NCBI GenBank assembly: GCA_016025055.1
Contig: CP065590.1
Coordinates: forward strand, 1,488,001 to 1,552,000
Reading direction: 5' to 3'
DNA from: Chryseobacterium indologenes
GTDB taxonomy: Bacteria; Bacteroidota; Bacteroidia; Flavobacteriales; Weeksellaceae
Length of the DNA: 64,000 nucleotides
The notes beneath the pieces are model-generated. The model was not told the origin of the DNA. It saw only the letters and a list, made by a program, of their open reading frames with translations, and made no database searches. Below, one piece after another: positions 49,704 through 59,458 of the stretch. Positions within the stretch are counted from its first letter, which is position 1. Each line of letters opens with the position of its first letter. Made by a program: the position numbers and the translations under genes.

Positions 49704-49967
49704 ATGGAATACAAAGTAATACCATTTGTTGCAACTGCAAACCAACAAAATATGAGTTCAAAAAATATTGCAGAACAACTGGATAATTTAATAAAAGTTC
49801 ATACCAATGATGATTGGGAGTATATAAGACTGGAAAGTGTCTCTACATATATACAACCTGTTGAAGGTTGTTTTGGAAATACAGTTAAGTCAGGTTATAT
49901 GACTTCTTATCAAATGGTCGTTTTTGCAAAAATGAAAAATGAAAAAATTAATTACTCTACCCATTAA
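49704..49967 (+). CDS. Small protein, DUF4177-like
   Basis: 87 residues. MEYKVIPFVATANQQNM, an amphipathic helix with IAEQLDNLIKVHTNDDWEYI, and a beta strand LESVSTYIQPVEG resemble the DUF4177 type of short proteins, function unknown. The next gene starts inside its 3' end. Confidence 0.55.
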   Translation: MEYKVIPFVATANQQNMSSKNIAEQLDNLIKVHTNDDWEYIRLESVSTYIQPVEGCFGNTVKSGYMTSYQMVVFAKMKNEKINYSTH

Positions 49968-50223
49968 ATTATACTGGTGGGCTATTCCACCGCATAAAAG
50001 AAGAAAATGCTTATTCAAAACCAGCTGTTCAAAACATGTTTACATTCAGACAACTACCGAAGGCTTTTTTTCAGGGTTAAAAGCGTTGCACTACAGATAT
50101 TATAATTGTAGATCAGGAGCTATGGTCATCAAAAACCCTTTAACTGGAAAATTACAAATCATTCTGCCTAACAATCATGTTCTGAATGAACAAGAAATCT
50201 CAGATAGATTTATCAACCAATAA
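49939..50223 (+). CDS. YidD-like membrane insertion efficiency factor
   Basis: 94 residues. The segment around residue 20, RRKCLFKTSCSKHVYIQTTT and the following EGFFSGLKALHYRYYNCRSG, matches the YidD pattern (C..P.CS.Y, G...G, R...C), although several consensus residues (Pro in C-x-F-x-P) are changed. YidD helps membrane protein insertion near YidC. The N-terminus (MKKLITLPIKLYWWAIPP) is amphipathic. It starts 29 bases before the end of the previous gene. Divergence from the core family leaves some doubt about function. Confidence 0.6.
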   Translation: MKKLITLPIKLYWWAIPPHKRRKCLFKTSCSKHVYIQTTTEGFFSGLKALHYRYYNCRSGAMVIKNPLTGKLQIILPNNHVLNEQEISDRFINQ

Positions 50224-50236
50224 AAAACAAATCATC

Positions 50237-50539
50237 ATGAAAAAACTACTTTTCACCAGCCTTTTAGGCCTTGGACTATTGTTACCGGCTAATTTTTCTG
50301 CCACCACAAACACCGTTACCTCCGCTAAGGAATTAACCGCTAAAAAACCAAAAAAGAGCAAAAGCAACAAAAAAAGTAAATATACAACCTCAAGATCATC
50401 ACGATCTTACTCAAAAAACAGTGGAGGATGTACCTACAATGGAAATCAACTCTATGTAGGATCAAGAGGCGGATGCTATTACTACTCGGGGAGCAGTAAA
50501 CAATATGTAGACAGATCTTATTGCTCCGGATGCAATTAA
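50237..50539 (+). CDS. Small secreted Cys-rich protein, PBCV basic adaptor-like
   Basis: 100 residues. Signal peptide (MKKLLFTSLLGLGLLLPANF), a highly basic Lys/Ser stretch (KKPKKSKSNKKSK), and a C-terminal part with GGCTYNGNQLYVGSRGGCYY, a Ser/Gly linker and YVDRSYC. The G-x-RGG-x-YY...YVDR layout resembles the PBCV-specific basic adaptor domain, in bacteria often paired with Cys. Its role is unknown; the positive charge suggests it binds nucleic acid or polysaccharide outside the cell, which is inference. Start at 50237 follows the signal peptide. Confidence 0.6.
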   Translation: MKKLLFTSLLGLGLLLPANFSATTNTVTSAKELTAKKPKKSKSNKKSKYTTSRSSRSYSKNSGGCTYNGNQLYVGSRGGCYYYSGSSKQYVDRSYCSGCN

Positions 50540-50560
50540 AATACAGGACTAATAACCATG

Positions 50561-50590
50561 AAAAAGGTATCCTTGCGGGGATACCTTTTA
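50561..50590. terminator. Bidirectional terminator
   Basis: AAAAGGTATCC / GGATACCTTTT stem between converging genes. Confidence 0.85.
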
Positions 50591-50592
50591 TT

Positions 50593-51042
50593 TTATTTCC
50601 TGATCATTTCCGTATGCGGAATATCATCTTCCAGGTATTTGTTTCCCGTGTCTACAAAACCGAAATCACTGTAAAATTTCAACAGATAATCCTGTGCTGA
50701 AATTTTAATTTCAGAAGTATGAAAACGATTTTCTATAGTTTCCACGGCATAATTGATTAATAGTTTTCCCAAGCTCTTTCCTCTGGCCTGCACTGTAGTC
50801 AACACTCTGCCGAATGAAGTTTCATCATATTTTATCCCTTTGTCAAAAACCCTGCAATAAGCAAGCACCTGCCCATCCTCCTCGGCCCAGATATGAACCG
50901 CTTTCTGATCATAATCATCCAGATCGGGATAAGGACAGTTCTGCTCAATGACAAAGACATCTATACGCGCTTTCAATACTGCATAAAGCTCCGGAACGGT
51001 AAATTCGTCAAATGTTTTAATTTTCCAGATCATATTACTCAT
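50593..51042 (-). CDS. elaA: GNAT acetyltransferase, ElaA family
   Basis: 149 residues. [21 protein letters not shown] is the ElaA signature region, [20 protein letters not shown] is the acetyl-CoA-binding Q/R-x-x-G-x-G/A segment, and [21 protein letters not shown] the C-terminal part. It probably acetylates a small molecule or peptide; no substrate is known. The start codon overlaps the end of engB by eight bases; a second ATG nine bases further in (MIWKI) is an equal candidate start. Confidence 0.82.
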   Translation of the reverse strand: MSNMIWKIKTFDEFTVPELYAVLKARIDVFVIEQNCPYPDLDDYDQKAVHIWAEEDGQVLAYCRVFDKGIKYDETSFGRVLTTVQARGKSLGKLLINYAVETIENRFHTSEIKISAQDYLLKFYSDFGFVDTGNKYLEDDIPHTEMIRK

Positions 51043-51658
51043 CGAAACTTACATTATTGTTCTTTAAGAAATCATTGGTCTTTTCTATAAACTTCAAAAT
51101 CTCGTCTCCTCCTTCTTTCTTTTCAGCTGAAGTAACATATAACTCGGGAAGGTCTTCCCAGGTTTTATGAAGCTCGGTTTTATAATCTTCAACATTTTTA
51201 ATGACAGCATTAGGCTTGAGCTTGTCAGATTTCGTAAAGACGATTGAAAAAGGGACACCACTTTCACCACACCATTGGATGAATTCCAGGTCAATTTTCT
51301 GAGGATTATGTCTGGAATCTACCAATACAAACAAATTGACAAGGTTCCTTCTGTTCAGAATATAATTGGTGATCAGCTTTTCAAAATCTTTTCGCTGAAC
51401 TTTTGAAACCTTTGCATATCCGTACCCCGGCAAATCGGTAAGATACCAGTTTTCATTTACCAAAAAATGATTGATCAGCTGTGTCTTTCCGGGTGTTTGC
51501 GAAGTTTTAGCTAAATCTTTATGATTCATCATCGCATTGATCAATGACGATTTTCCTACATTAGATCTTCCGATAAAAGCATACTCAGGAATATTAGGTT
51601 CAGGACACTCCTGCCATTTTCCACTACTCTTTACAAACTCTGCTGTCTTAATAACCAT
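51035..51658 (-). CDS. engB: Ribosome biogenesis GTPase YsxC/EngB
   Basis: 207 residues. G1 [13 protein letters not shown] near residue 34, G2 [12 protein letters not shown]3 [11 protein letters not shown]4 TKSDKLKP near residue 142, and [13 protein letters not shown] as G5. It supports large-subunit assembly. The start at 51658 is chosen because the family begins just ahead of [14 protein letters not shown]; an in-frame ATG 30 bases upstream adds a stretch not seen in the family. The order elaA-engB-hydrolase stands just before the dcw cluster, on the other strand. Confidence 0.95.
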   Translation of the reverse strand: MVIKTAEFVKSSGKWQECPEPNIPEYAFIGRSNVGKSSLINAMMNHKDLAKTSQTPGKTQLINHFLVNENWYLTDLPGYGYAKVSKVQRKDFEKLITNYILNRRNLVNLFVLVDSRHNPQKIDLEFIQWCGESGVPFSIVFTKSDKLKPNAVIKNVEDYKTELHKTWEDLPELYVTSAEKKEGGDEILKFIEKTNDFLKNNNVSFDE

Positions 51659-51721
51659 TTTTGAATGTATTTTAGAAAAATAAACCACTAAGAAAAGCTC
51701 TTAATGGTTATAATATTTATT

Positions 51722-52482
51722 TTAAACTTTATCTTTTATCCAGTTGAACAGGATCTCATTGAATTCATCTGGTTTTTCCATCATCGCTGCGTGGCCACAA
51801 TGGTCTATCCAGAATAAATCCGAATTCGGAATAAATTTATGCATATCTTCCGCAACTTCCGGAGGAGTTACATTATCCTGTTTTCCCCAGATTAAACAAG
51901 TTGGGGTTGTAATCTTAGGAAGATCATTCAACATATTGTGTTTGATGGCACTTCTGGCCAGCATCACCGTTTTTATTCCTTTCATACGGTCATTTACCAC
52001 TCCGAAAACTTCATCTACAAGATCTTCTGTAGCTACCTTAGGATCATAAAACACTTCTTCCGTCTTCTTTCTGATGTAAGATCTGTCGTTCTTTCTCGGA
52101 AAACTATCCCCGAAAGTTCTTTCATATAATCCTGAGCTTCCCGTTAAAACAAGAGTTTTTACAAGATCCGGTCTTGCCAAGGTTAATATAAGCCCTATAT
52201 GCCCTCCCATTGAGTTTCCTACAATAGAAACAGGTCCGGAAATATGACTTTCTATAAACTTGATAATATATTTTGCTAAAGTGGTAAGATTCGTATTGAG
52301 TACCGGCAGATCGTAAATAGGCAGCTGAGGAACATATACCTTATATCCTCTTTCCGAAAAAAATCTACCATTTTATCGAAATTACTCAAACCACCCATTA
52401 ACCCGTGCAACAGCACTAATGGATGTCCTTCTCCCGCTTCTACATAGGAATATTTCTTTTCTTTTTTTGTACTAAATATCAT
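51722..52482 (-). CDS. Alpha/beta hydrolase, frame broken once
   Basis: Restored length about 253 residues. YVEAGEGHPLVLLHGLMGG contains the oxyanion HG; the nucleophile Ser is in VGNSMGGHIGL, the Asp in WGKQDNVTPPEVAEDM, and the His in DHCGHAAMMEKP. The frame from the start (ATG at 52482) breaks in the A run at 52357-52363 (coding T run); adding one base gives VDFFSERGYKVYVPQLP and continues into the frame ending at 51722. A typical serine hydrolase of unknown substrate. Upstream in-frame sequence to 52527 is not needed. Confidence 0.78.
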
Positions 52483-52705
52483 AAGTCGCCTTAATAAAGC
52501 CCTGCAAAAATACAAATTAAACCTCAAAAATATTTTGATTATCCTAATTTAAGATAAAAATAATACAATATTCTCCTTTTTAACTTTTTTTTTGAAAACC
52601 TCTTTACTATGGCTTAAATAACACTTTTATCAACTGACAACATATCAGTATTTTACGTTCTTGAAATTAAATCTTTGATAAAACTTATTAACATTGAGTC
52701 AAAAA

Positions 52706-52731
52706 GTGGGAAAAAGTGGGAAATTTTGGAA
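52706..52731 (+). promoter_or_regulatory. MraZ operator
   Basis: Three repeats at exact 10-base steps, TGGGA (52707), TGGGA (52717), TGGAA (52727), match the known TGGGN operator of MraZ, which represses its own operon. They end ten bases before the -7 element. Confidence 0.75.
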
Positions 52732-52740
52732 ATTATTATA

Positions 52741-52748
52741 TAAATTTG
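52741..52748 (+). promoter_or_regulatory. -7 promoter element of the dcw cluster
   Basis: TAAATTTG, exact TAnnTTTG, ending six bases before the mraZ ATG at 52755, so the transcript would start at or just before the ATG. Confidence 0.55.
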
Positions 52749-52754
52749 TCCCAA

Positions 52755-53212
52755 ATGAAAAATTTCATTGGGACATATGAGTGTAAAATTGACGACAAAG
52801 GCCGCTTAAAAGTTCCTTCATCTTTAATCAAACAGATGGAAAACTTCGACGATAAGGCGTTTGTAGTCAAAAGATCTGTGTTCCAACCTTGTCTGGAAGT
52901 TTATCCTATGAATGCATGGGACAAACTGATGGGCAAAATTAATAAACTGAACAGGTTCATAAAAAGAATGCTGATTTCATACGAATGTTTACCGCAGGAG
53001 TAAAAACAGTAGAATTGGACAATGCCGGAAGACTGCAGATTTCCAAAGACCTGACGCTTTTTGCAAATCTTCAGAAAGATATTGTGATCACCAGCGCAGG
53101 AGAACTCTTTGAAATTTGGGATAAAGAAGCCTACGAAAAGGTAATTGCCACCAATGAAACCGATTTTGCAAGCCTTGCTGAAGATGTGATGGGCTCTTTT
53201 GATGAAGATTAA
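52755..53212 (+). CDS. mraZ: Transcriptional regulator MraZ, frame broken once
   Basis: About 152 residues. Two SpoVT/AbrB-like halves: MKNFIGTYECKIDDKGRL...SLIKQM and TVELDNAGRLQISKDLTLF, the DxxGR signature appearing twice (DDKGR, DNAGR). MraZ binds the operator upstream and represses dcw transcription. The first frame ends at 53003 after RFIKRM; adding one A to the run at 52961-52965 gives RFIKKNADFIRMFTAG, the normal continuation to 53212. Given the intact operator, the gene is probably functional and the break an error. The ATG at 52755 matches the family start. Confidence 0.88.
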
Positions 53213-53263
53213 CTGTTTATAGCTATTAATAAAATATTTATTTAATAAAAAACACAACTAAGC

Positions 53264-54157
53264 ATGTACCATAACCCCGTTTTGCTGAAACAGAGTGTTG
53301 ATGATTTGGTGACGAATCCTGACGGAATATACGTGGATTGCACCTTTGGTGGCGGTGGTCACTCAAGGGAAATTCTGAGCAGACTTTCCGAAAAAGGGAA
53401 ATTGTTCAGTTTTGACCAAGACCTGGATGCGCTTAAAAATACAATTGATGACCCGAGATTTACACTAGTTAACCAGAATTTCAGATTTCTTGAAAATGCG
53501 TTGTTAATGTACGGGATTTCTCAGGTTGATGGGATTTTGGCAGACTTAGGAGTGTCTTCACACCAGTTTGATGAAGCAGACAGAGGTTTTTCTACCAGAA
53601 GCAATGCTCCGTTAGACATGAGAATGAATGTGATGCAGGGGCTTGATGCCAAAAGAGTCATCAATGATTATGAAGAGGAGCAGCTTGCAGATATTTTTTA
53701 TTATTACGGTGAATTAAGAGAGGCAAGAAAGCTGGCAAGGGAAATTGTTCATCAAAGAAAGACCAAAAGTATAGAAACGACAGAGGATTTGAAAAAGCTG
53801 TTCAGCTACATTCCTCCTCATAAGGTCAATAAATTCTATGCTCAGCTGTTTCAGGCCATAAGAATAGAAGTAAACCAGGAACTTGAAGTATTAAAAGAAA
53901 TGCTCGTTCAGGCGTACAACATTTTAAAACCGGAAGGAAGATTAGTCGTTATTTCTTACCACTCTTTAGAAGACCGTTTGGTAAAGAGATTCCTGAAAAA
54001 CGGAATGTTTGAAGGAGAACCGGAAAGAGATATCTACGGAAACTATAAAAAAGCATTTGACCTGCTGAAGAGCAAAGCGATCGTTCCTGATGACAAGGAA
54101 ATCGAAGAAAACTCTAGAGCAAGAAGTGCAAAAATGAGAACAGGAATTAAAATATAA
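53264..54157 (+). CDS. rsmH: 16S rRNA (cytosine-1402 N4) methyltransferase
   Basis: 297 residues (also MraW). The motif CTFGGGGHSREIL is the SAM-binding loop. DGILADLGVSSHQFDEADRGFS and APLDMRMN are diagnostic. The end VISYHSLEDRLVKRFLK contains the catalytic motif. It methylates C1402 of 16S rRNA near the P site. Second gene of the dcw cluster, 51 bases after mraZ. Confidence 0.97.
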   Translation: MYHNPVLLKQSVDDLVTNPDGIYVDCTFGGGGHSREILSRLSEKGKLFSFDQDLDALKNTIDDPRFTLVNQNFRFLENALLMYGISQVDGILADLGVSSHQFDEADRGFSTRSNAPLDMRMNVMQGLDAKRVINDYEEEQLADIFYYYGELREARKLAREIVHQRKTKSIETTEDLKKLFSYIPPHKVNKFYAQLFQAIRIEVNQELEVLKEMLVQAYNILKPEGRLVVISYHSLEDRLVKRFLKNGMFEGEPERDIYGNYKKAFDLLKSKAIVPDDKEIEENSRARSAKMRTGIKI

Positions 54158-54241
54158 AGGTGAATCACCGAATGGTCAATCTCAAATTTTGAAACTAAGA
54201 CCGACAAGGAAATTCACCGCGAAGCAAATTGACATTATAAA

Positions 54242-54607
54242 TTGGCAAAAAGAACAACAAATCGCCCACAGAAGAGACTCACTTTTATAGACATTATAAA
54301 AGGGAATTTCCTCAACCGCGATGAGATCAAAATACATTACAAGTATTTCCTCCTGTTGTTTATCCTGATGATGGCTATGATTTACAGTAACCATCTCGTC
54401 AACAAGAAAATTAAAATTGTCAATGCTCTAAAAGAAGAAACTGAAGAATATAAATCGAGAAATGCTTACGCACAAAGTAAGCTGATCAAAGTAAAAATGG
54501 AATCAGAGTTGGGGAAAGAAGTAGCACGGGACTCATTAATGACCCTTGAAAACCATCCTCATAAATTGCTAATAAAACTGGACAGTACAGATGCAAAAGC
54601 AAAATGA
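54242..54607 (+). CDS. ftsL: Division protein FtsL-like
   Basis: 121 residues: a short basic cytosolic start, one membrane helix (YFLLLFILMMAMIYS around residue 35) and a coiled-coil outer part (VNALKEETEEYKSRN, LIKVKMESELGKEV). This fits the bitopic FtsL of the divisome, and the position before ftsI is the standard dcw place. The start codon is TTG, as no ATG is available before MAKRTTNR. Identification is from position and topology rather than strong sequence motif. It overlaps ftsI by 17 bases. Confidence 0.75.
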   Translation: MAKRTTNRPQKRLTFIDIIKGNFLNRDEIKIHYKYFLLLFILMMAMIYSNHLVNKKIKIVNALKEETEEYKSRNAYAQSKLIKVKMESELGKEVARDSLMTLENHPHKLLIKLDSTDAKAK

Positions 54608-56582
54608 ATACGACAATAAACGTAAAAAAACGTTAAGATGGGGCTACCTCTTCGCAGTGGTGGCTTTGTGCGTGTTTGTAATGTTCTTGGCAAGGATCGT
54701 AATCCTTCAAAATACTAATGTTCAGGAAATTAAAGACGATTACATTAATAAAAACTATCGTGAAGCCACTCTGAAAGCTGCCCGCGGAAACCTCTTCGCT
54801 TCCGACGGATCTATTCTCGCAACTACTGTAATGCGCTATGACATCTATCTTGACTTTAAAACAATGAAAGATACGGTCTATAGCAACAATATCGGAGCGT
54901 TGACGGATTCTTTAAGTAAAATGTTCGGAAAGTCAAGAGGAGAATTCAGACAAAAATTTGACGAACAAAAAAAGAAGAAAAACCAGTATTATACTTTGGT
55001 AAAAGGGCTTGATTTTGACGAATATGACAGAATCAGACAATTCCCGATCTTTAAAAGAGGTAAAAATAAAGGAGGTTTCATCGTTGACAGAAACTATAAA
55101 AGAGAATTGGCAACTTCAGAAATCGGAGCCGGAACCATCGGTATGGATAACGGTGAGCTAAAATCCGGACTTGAAGGGGCTTTCTCAAAGTACCTGACAG
55201 GAACCGACGGTAAGAGACTGGAACAAAGAATCAATTCTTCACAATGGAAACCGATTGACTTCTGGAAGGTTCAGGAACCCATTGACGGAGAAGACGTTTA
55301 TACTACTTTAGACCTTAGAATTCAGGACATTGCGCACTCCGCACTGGAGAAGCAATTGATCCATTATGAGGCAAAACACGGCACCGTGATCGTGATGGAA
55401 GTTGAAACCGGAAAAGTTCGTGCATTGGTAAACCTGAGAAGAACAGAATCAGGAGATTACGAAGATTCTTACAACTATGCCCTGAAAGATAATATCGAAC
55501 CCGGATCTACCTTTAAAACCATTTCTCTTTTAGCAGCAATGGATGACGGATTCATCGATGAAAATACAACGGTAAACGTTGGAAACGGTGTCTGGACCTA
55601 CGCAAAACAAAGAATATCAGATGGTCACGGCGGAGGAACTTATGACATCAGTGACGTATTAGCAAAATCCAGTAATGTTGGAACGGCAAAACTGATCACA
55701 AAATATTATGCCGAAAAACCCCAGATCTTCCTTGATCACCTGAAACGTTGGAAGCTTTTTGATAAAATGGACATCGAACTTCCGGGAATCACAAAACCGA
55801 AGATCCTAACACCACAAAACAAAAGATGGAACGCTGCCACACTGGCTTCTATTTCATTCGGATACTCATCCAATGTCAATCTGCTTCAGCTGGCCACCTT
55901 CTATAACGGGGTAGCCAATGGTGGTAAAATGCTTAAGCCCCTGTTCATCGATAAGATCATGAAAGACGGAAAAGTAATGTACAATTCCAAACCGGAAGTA
56001 ATGGTTAATAAAATGGCTTCAGAAAAGGCCATAAAAATGATGACCAATGCCCTGACAAAGGCTGTTGAAAAAGGAACCGGACGAAGTATTTTCACGCCCA
56101 ATCTTAAAATGGCGGGAAAAACAGGGACTGCAAGATTTGAATACTGGCTTCCCGGCCCGATGAAATACCGCGCATCATTTGCAGGCTTTTATCCGGCAGA
56201 TGCCCCAAAATATACCTGCTATGTCATGGTAAGTGAGCCTAATACAGCTATAGGATTCTACGGAGGTCCGGTTGCTGCACCGGTGTTTAAGGAAATTGCA
56301 GGAAAAACATTCCTGAAAACACCTCAGAATATCGAAAAAGAAATGCTGGTAGACAAGAAAGTAAATCTGAGCAAAATGGTGGAGCCGAATGTCAAAGTAG
56401 CAGTCAATGATAAGCAAATGCCTAATGTTGTAGGATTAATCGGTAAAAATGTAATCCCACAATTAGAAAACTTAGGATACCGTGTCGACTACAAAGGTGT
56501 TGGAAGAATTAAAGAACAATTCCCTTTAGAAGGGACAACGATCAGTAAGAACCAGAGAATTTATTTGTCTCTGCAAAATTAG
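54591..56582 (+). CDS. ftsI: Division transpeptidase FtsI/PBP with PASTA domain
   Basis: 663 residues. N-terminal membrane helix (YLFAVVALCVFVMFLARIV), a dimerisation domain with ARGNLFASDGSILATT, then the transpeptidase: catalytic SxxK at residues 306-309 (GSTFK), SSN in KSSNVGTAK, KTGT in MAGKTGTARF. The C-terminal part beginning MPNVVGLIGKNVIPQLE is a PASTA domain, which is uncommon in proteobacterial FtsI but known in Bacteroidota. It makes septal cross-links and should work with FtsW. Confidence 0.92.
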   Translation: MQKQNEYDNKRKKTLRWGYLFAVVALCVFVMFLARIVILQNTNVQEIKDDYINKNYREATLKAARGNLFASDGSILATTVMRYDIYLDFKTMKDTVYSNNIGALTDSLSKMFGKSRGEFRQKFDEQKKKKNQYYTLVKGLDFDEYDRIRQFPIFKRGKNKGGFIVDRNYKRELATSEIGAGTIGMDNGELKSGLEGAFSKYLTGTDGKRLEQRINSSQWKPIDFWKVQEPIDGEDVYTTLDLRIQDIAHSALEKQLIHYEAKHGTVIVMEVETGKVRALVNLRRTESGDYEDSYNYALKDNIEPGSTFKTISLLAAMDDGFIDENTTVNVGNGVWTYAKQRISDGHGGGTYDISDVLAKSSNVGTAKLITKYYAEKPQIFLDHLKRWKLFDKMDIELPGITKPKILTPQNKRWNAATLASISFGYSSNVNLLQLATFYNGVANGGKMLKPLFIDKIMKDGKVMYNSKPEVMVNKMASEKAIKMMTNALTKAVEKGTGRSIFTPNLKMAGKTGTARFEYWLPGPMKYRASFAGFYPADAPKYTCYVMVSEPNTAIGFYGGPVAAPVFKEIAGKTFLKTPQNIEKEMLVDKKVNLSKMVEPNVKVAVNDKQMPNVVGLIGKNVIPQLENLGYRVDYKGVGRIKEQFPLEGTTISKNQRIYLSLQN

Positions 56583-56640
56583 AAAACAGAGTCCGAAGGG
56601 ACGATTTAACAAAAAATAGGATAAAGTCCTGTTGATAAAA

Positions 56641-58100
56641 ATGACAGTAACAGAATTAGTAAACAGAATTCCGGTAGTAGAAATTCACGGTGATAGCAAC
56701 CGTGAGGTATCTGAACTGGTGATCGACAGCAGAAAGGTTACAGCGAACTCTCTTTACATTGCAATGAGAGGTACAGTGGTGGACGGACATTCGTTCATTG
56801 CTTCCGCTATTGAAAAAGGAGCAACAACGATCGTTTGCGAACAATTACCTGAAGGACCGGATGAAAATATCACTTATGTGGTGGTAAAAGATTCTTCAAA
56901 GACTTTAGGACACCTTGCATCCAATTTCTTTGGAAACCCGTCTCAAAAGCTGAAACTGATCGGCGTTACCGGAACCAATGGTAAAACCTCAGTTTCTACC
57001 CTTCTTTTGATGTGTTCAGAAATTTAGGATATGATTCTGCTTTACTATCCACTGTTGAGATCAGAATTGGTGCAGAAGTCATTCCGGCAACCCATACCAC
57101 TCCGGATGTGATTACCATCAACAGGATTTTAGCAGAAGCTGTTGAAAAAGGATGTGAGTATGCTTTCATGGAAGTAAGTTCCCACGGAATTGCCCAAAAC
57201 AGAATTGAAGGATTGCACTTCAAAGTGGCAGGATTTACAAACCTTACCCATGATCATTTAGATTATCATAAAACGTTTGAAGAATACCTGAAAACAAAGA
57301 AAAGATTCTTCGACGGACTTGAAGATACCGCTATTGCCATCACCAATGCAGATGACAAAAACGGAAAGGTAATGCTTCAGAACACAAAGGCAAAAAAGAA
57401 GTCTTATGCGCTGAAAACAATGGCAGATTACCACGGAAAATTGCTGGAGGTTGATTTCAACGGGATGCTGTTGAACTTCAACGGAAAAGAATTCTGGACG
57501 ACACTGACCGGTAAATTCAATGTGTACAATTTATTACTTGTATTCGGAATTGCAGAAGAACTCGGTTTTGAACAGGATGAAATTCTACAGGCCATCAGCA
57601 AATTAAAAAGAGTTTCCGGAAGATTTGAAACGTTCAAATCCGATGGAGGAATATTCTTTATCGTAGATTATGCCCACACTCCGGATGCCCTGGAGAATAT
57701 TCTGGACAGCATCAATGATATCAGAACAAAGAATGAAAGATTAATCACTGTTTTCGGTTGCGGAGGCGACAGGGATCACTCCAAAAGACCTGAAATGGGA
57801 AATATTGCCACCAAAAAATCAACACTGGCAATCATCACTTCAGACAACCCGAGAACAGAAGATCCTGCACAGATCATCAAGGAAATTGAAGCAGGCGTTG
57901 AACCTCAGAACTTCAGCAAATACACTTCAATTCCGGACAGAAAAGAAGCCATCAAAATGGCTATAAAGTTTGCAGAACCTAAAGATATTGTTTTGGTAGC
58001 CGGAAAAGGACACGAAAACTATCAGGAGATAAATGGTGTCAAACATCATTTTGATGACAAAGAAGTAATCAATGAGCTTTGGAAATTAATGAGTAAATAA
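56641..58100 (+). CDS. murE: UDP-MurNAc-L-Ala-D-Glu:meso-DAP ligase, frame broken once
   Basis: About 487 residues after correction. Mur ligase that adds meso-diaminopimelate. LIGVTGTNGKTSVSTLL is the P-loop; HTPDALENIL, GCGGDRDHSKRPEMG, and the DAP-specifying DNPR in TSDNPRTEDP are visible. The first frame ends at 57027 after TLLLMCSEI; adding one T to the run at 57005-57008 restores TLLFDVFRNLGYDSA and the downstream frame to 58100. Being essential, murE cannot be truly broken in a living strain. The ATG at 56641 (MTVTELVNRI) is preferred over a TTG nine bases upstream. Confidence 0.93.
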
Positions 58101-58133
58101 TATTGAAAGATTAATTTAAATTAAAAAAGAAAC

Positions 58134-59374
58134 ATGCTATACTATCTATACGAATATTTAACCAACCATGGAATCCATGTTCCGGGATTAGGAATGTTGA
58201 AATACATTTCCTTCCGTGCCGGAATGGCGGTATTGCTCTCTCTGATCATTGCTCTTGTCTACGGAAAAAGAGTCATCAACTATCTGAGATCAAAACAAAT
58301 GGGAGAACTGGTGCGTGACCTTGGTCTGGACGGGCAAAAACAGAAAGAAGGAACCCCTACCATGGGAGGACTGATCATCATTTTGGCCACCATTATTCCT
58401 GTACTGTTATTTACAAGAATCACCAATGTTTATATTGTATTATTGCTGGTTTCAATGTTGTGGATGGGGGCTATTGGCTTCGTAGATGATTATTTGAAGA
58501 AAATCAAAAAAAACAAAGATGGTCTTAGTGGCAAATTTAAAGTAGTAGGACAGGTCGGATTAGGGTTAATTGTCGGAGTTACAATGTATTTCCACCCCGA
58601 CATTACCGTTAAAAGAAAATATGCCGATGCAAAAGTGGTGAACAGAAACAACGTAGAGCAGAACTTTATGCCTACCGAAAAAATCACCGTTTCTACTGTG
58701 CCTTTTGCAAAAAACAACGAGTTTGACTACAGCGGAATTTTGTTTTGGATGAATGATAAAGATGCCCACGAATGGGCATGGGTTGTCTTTATCCCTATCG
58801 TTATATTCATCGTAACGGCTGTTTCAAACGGTGCCAACATCACCGATGGGATTGATGGTCTCGCAGCAGGTACAAGTGCCATTATTCTACTTACACTGGC
58901 TCTTTTCGCCTACCTTTCAGGGAACATCATCTTTGCAGACTACCTCAATATCATGTTCCTTCCCAATATGGGGGAAACGACCATTTTGCCGTAGCAATGG
59001 TAGGTGCTGTGATTGGATTCTTTTGGTACAATACCTATCCGGCCCAGGTTTTCATGGGAGACACAGGAAGTTTGATGCTGGGAGGAGTAATTGCTGTTTT
59101 AGCCATTATTTTAAGAAAAGAATTACTGATCCCTGTATTATGCGGAATCTTCTTAATCGAAAACCTTTCCGTAATGCTTCAGGTCATCGTTTTCAAATAC
59201 AGAAAAAGAAAATATGGGTTAGAATATGCCCAAAACAATAGATTGTTTAAAATGTCACCGGTACACCACCACTATCAGAAGGTAGGATTCCACGAAAGTA
59301 AAATCGTGAACAGGATGATCATCATCGGTGTTGTATTGGCTATCATATGTTTAATCACATTAAAAATGAGATAG
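58134..59374 (+). CDS. mraY: Phospho-MurNAc-pentapeptide transferase, frame broken once
   Basis: About 413 residues. Polytopic enzyme that moves phospho-MurNAc-pentapeptide to undecaprenyl phosphate, forming lipid [26 protein letters not shown] with the catalytic [18 protein letters not shown], and [13 protein letters not shown] in the second half are family motifs; the loop between ([14 protein letters not shown] etc.) is the enlarged Bacteroidota insertion. The frame stops at 58994 after ETTILP; one more T at 58984-58987 restores [15 protein letters not shown] and reads to 59374. Essential, so the break should be an error. Confidence 0.93.
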
Positions 59375-59458
59375 ATGTACGTCCACGTAGAAAGTCTTGA
59401 TTAGAAATCCAAATTACACAAGTACTTTTTACCAGTTACATCTTATAAAGAAAAGAAT

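Noticed and set aside
52755..59374. True pseudogenes in mraZ, murE and mraY
   Set aside because: murE and mraY are essential, and each break is a single base in a short homopolymer with otherwise intact sequence.
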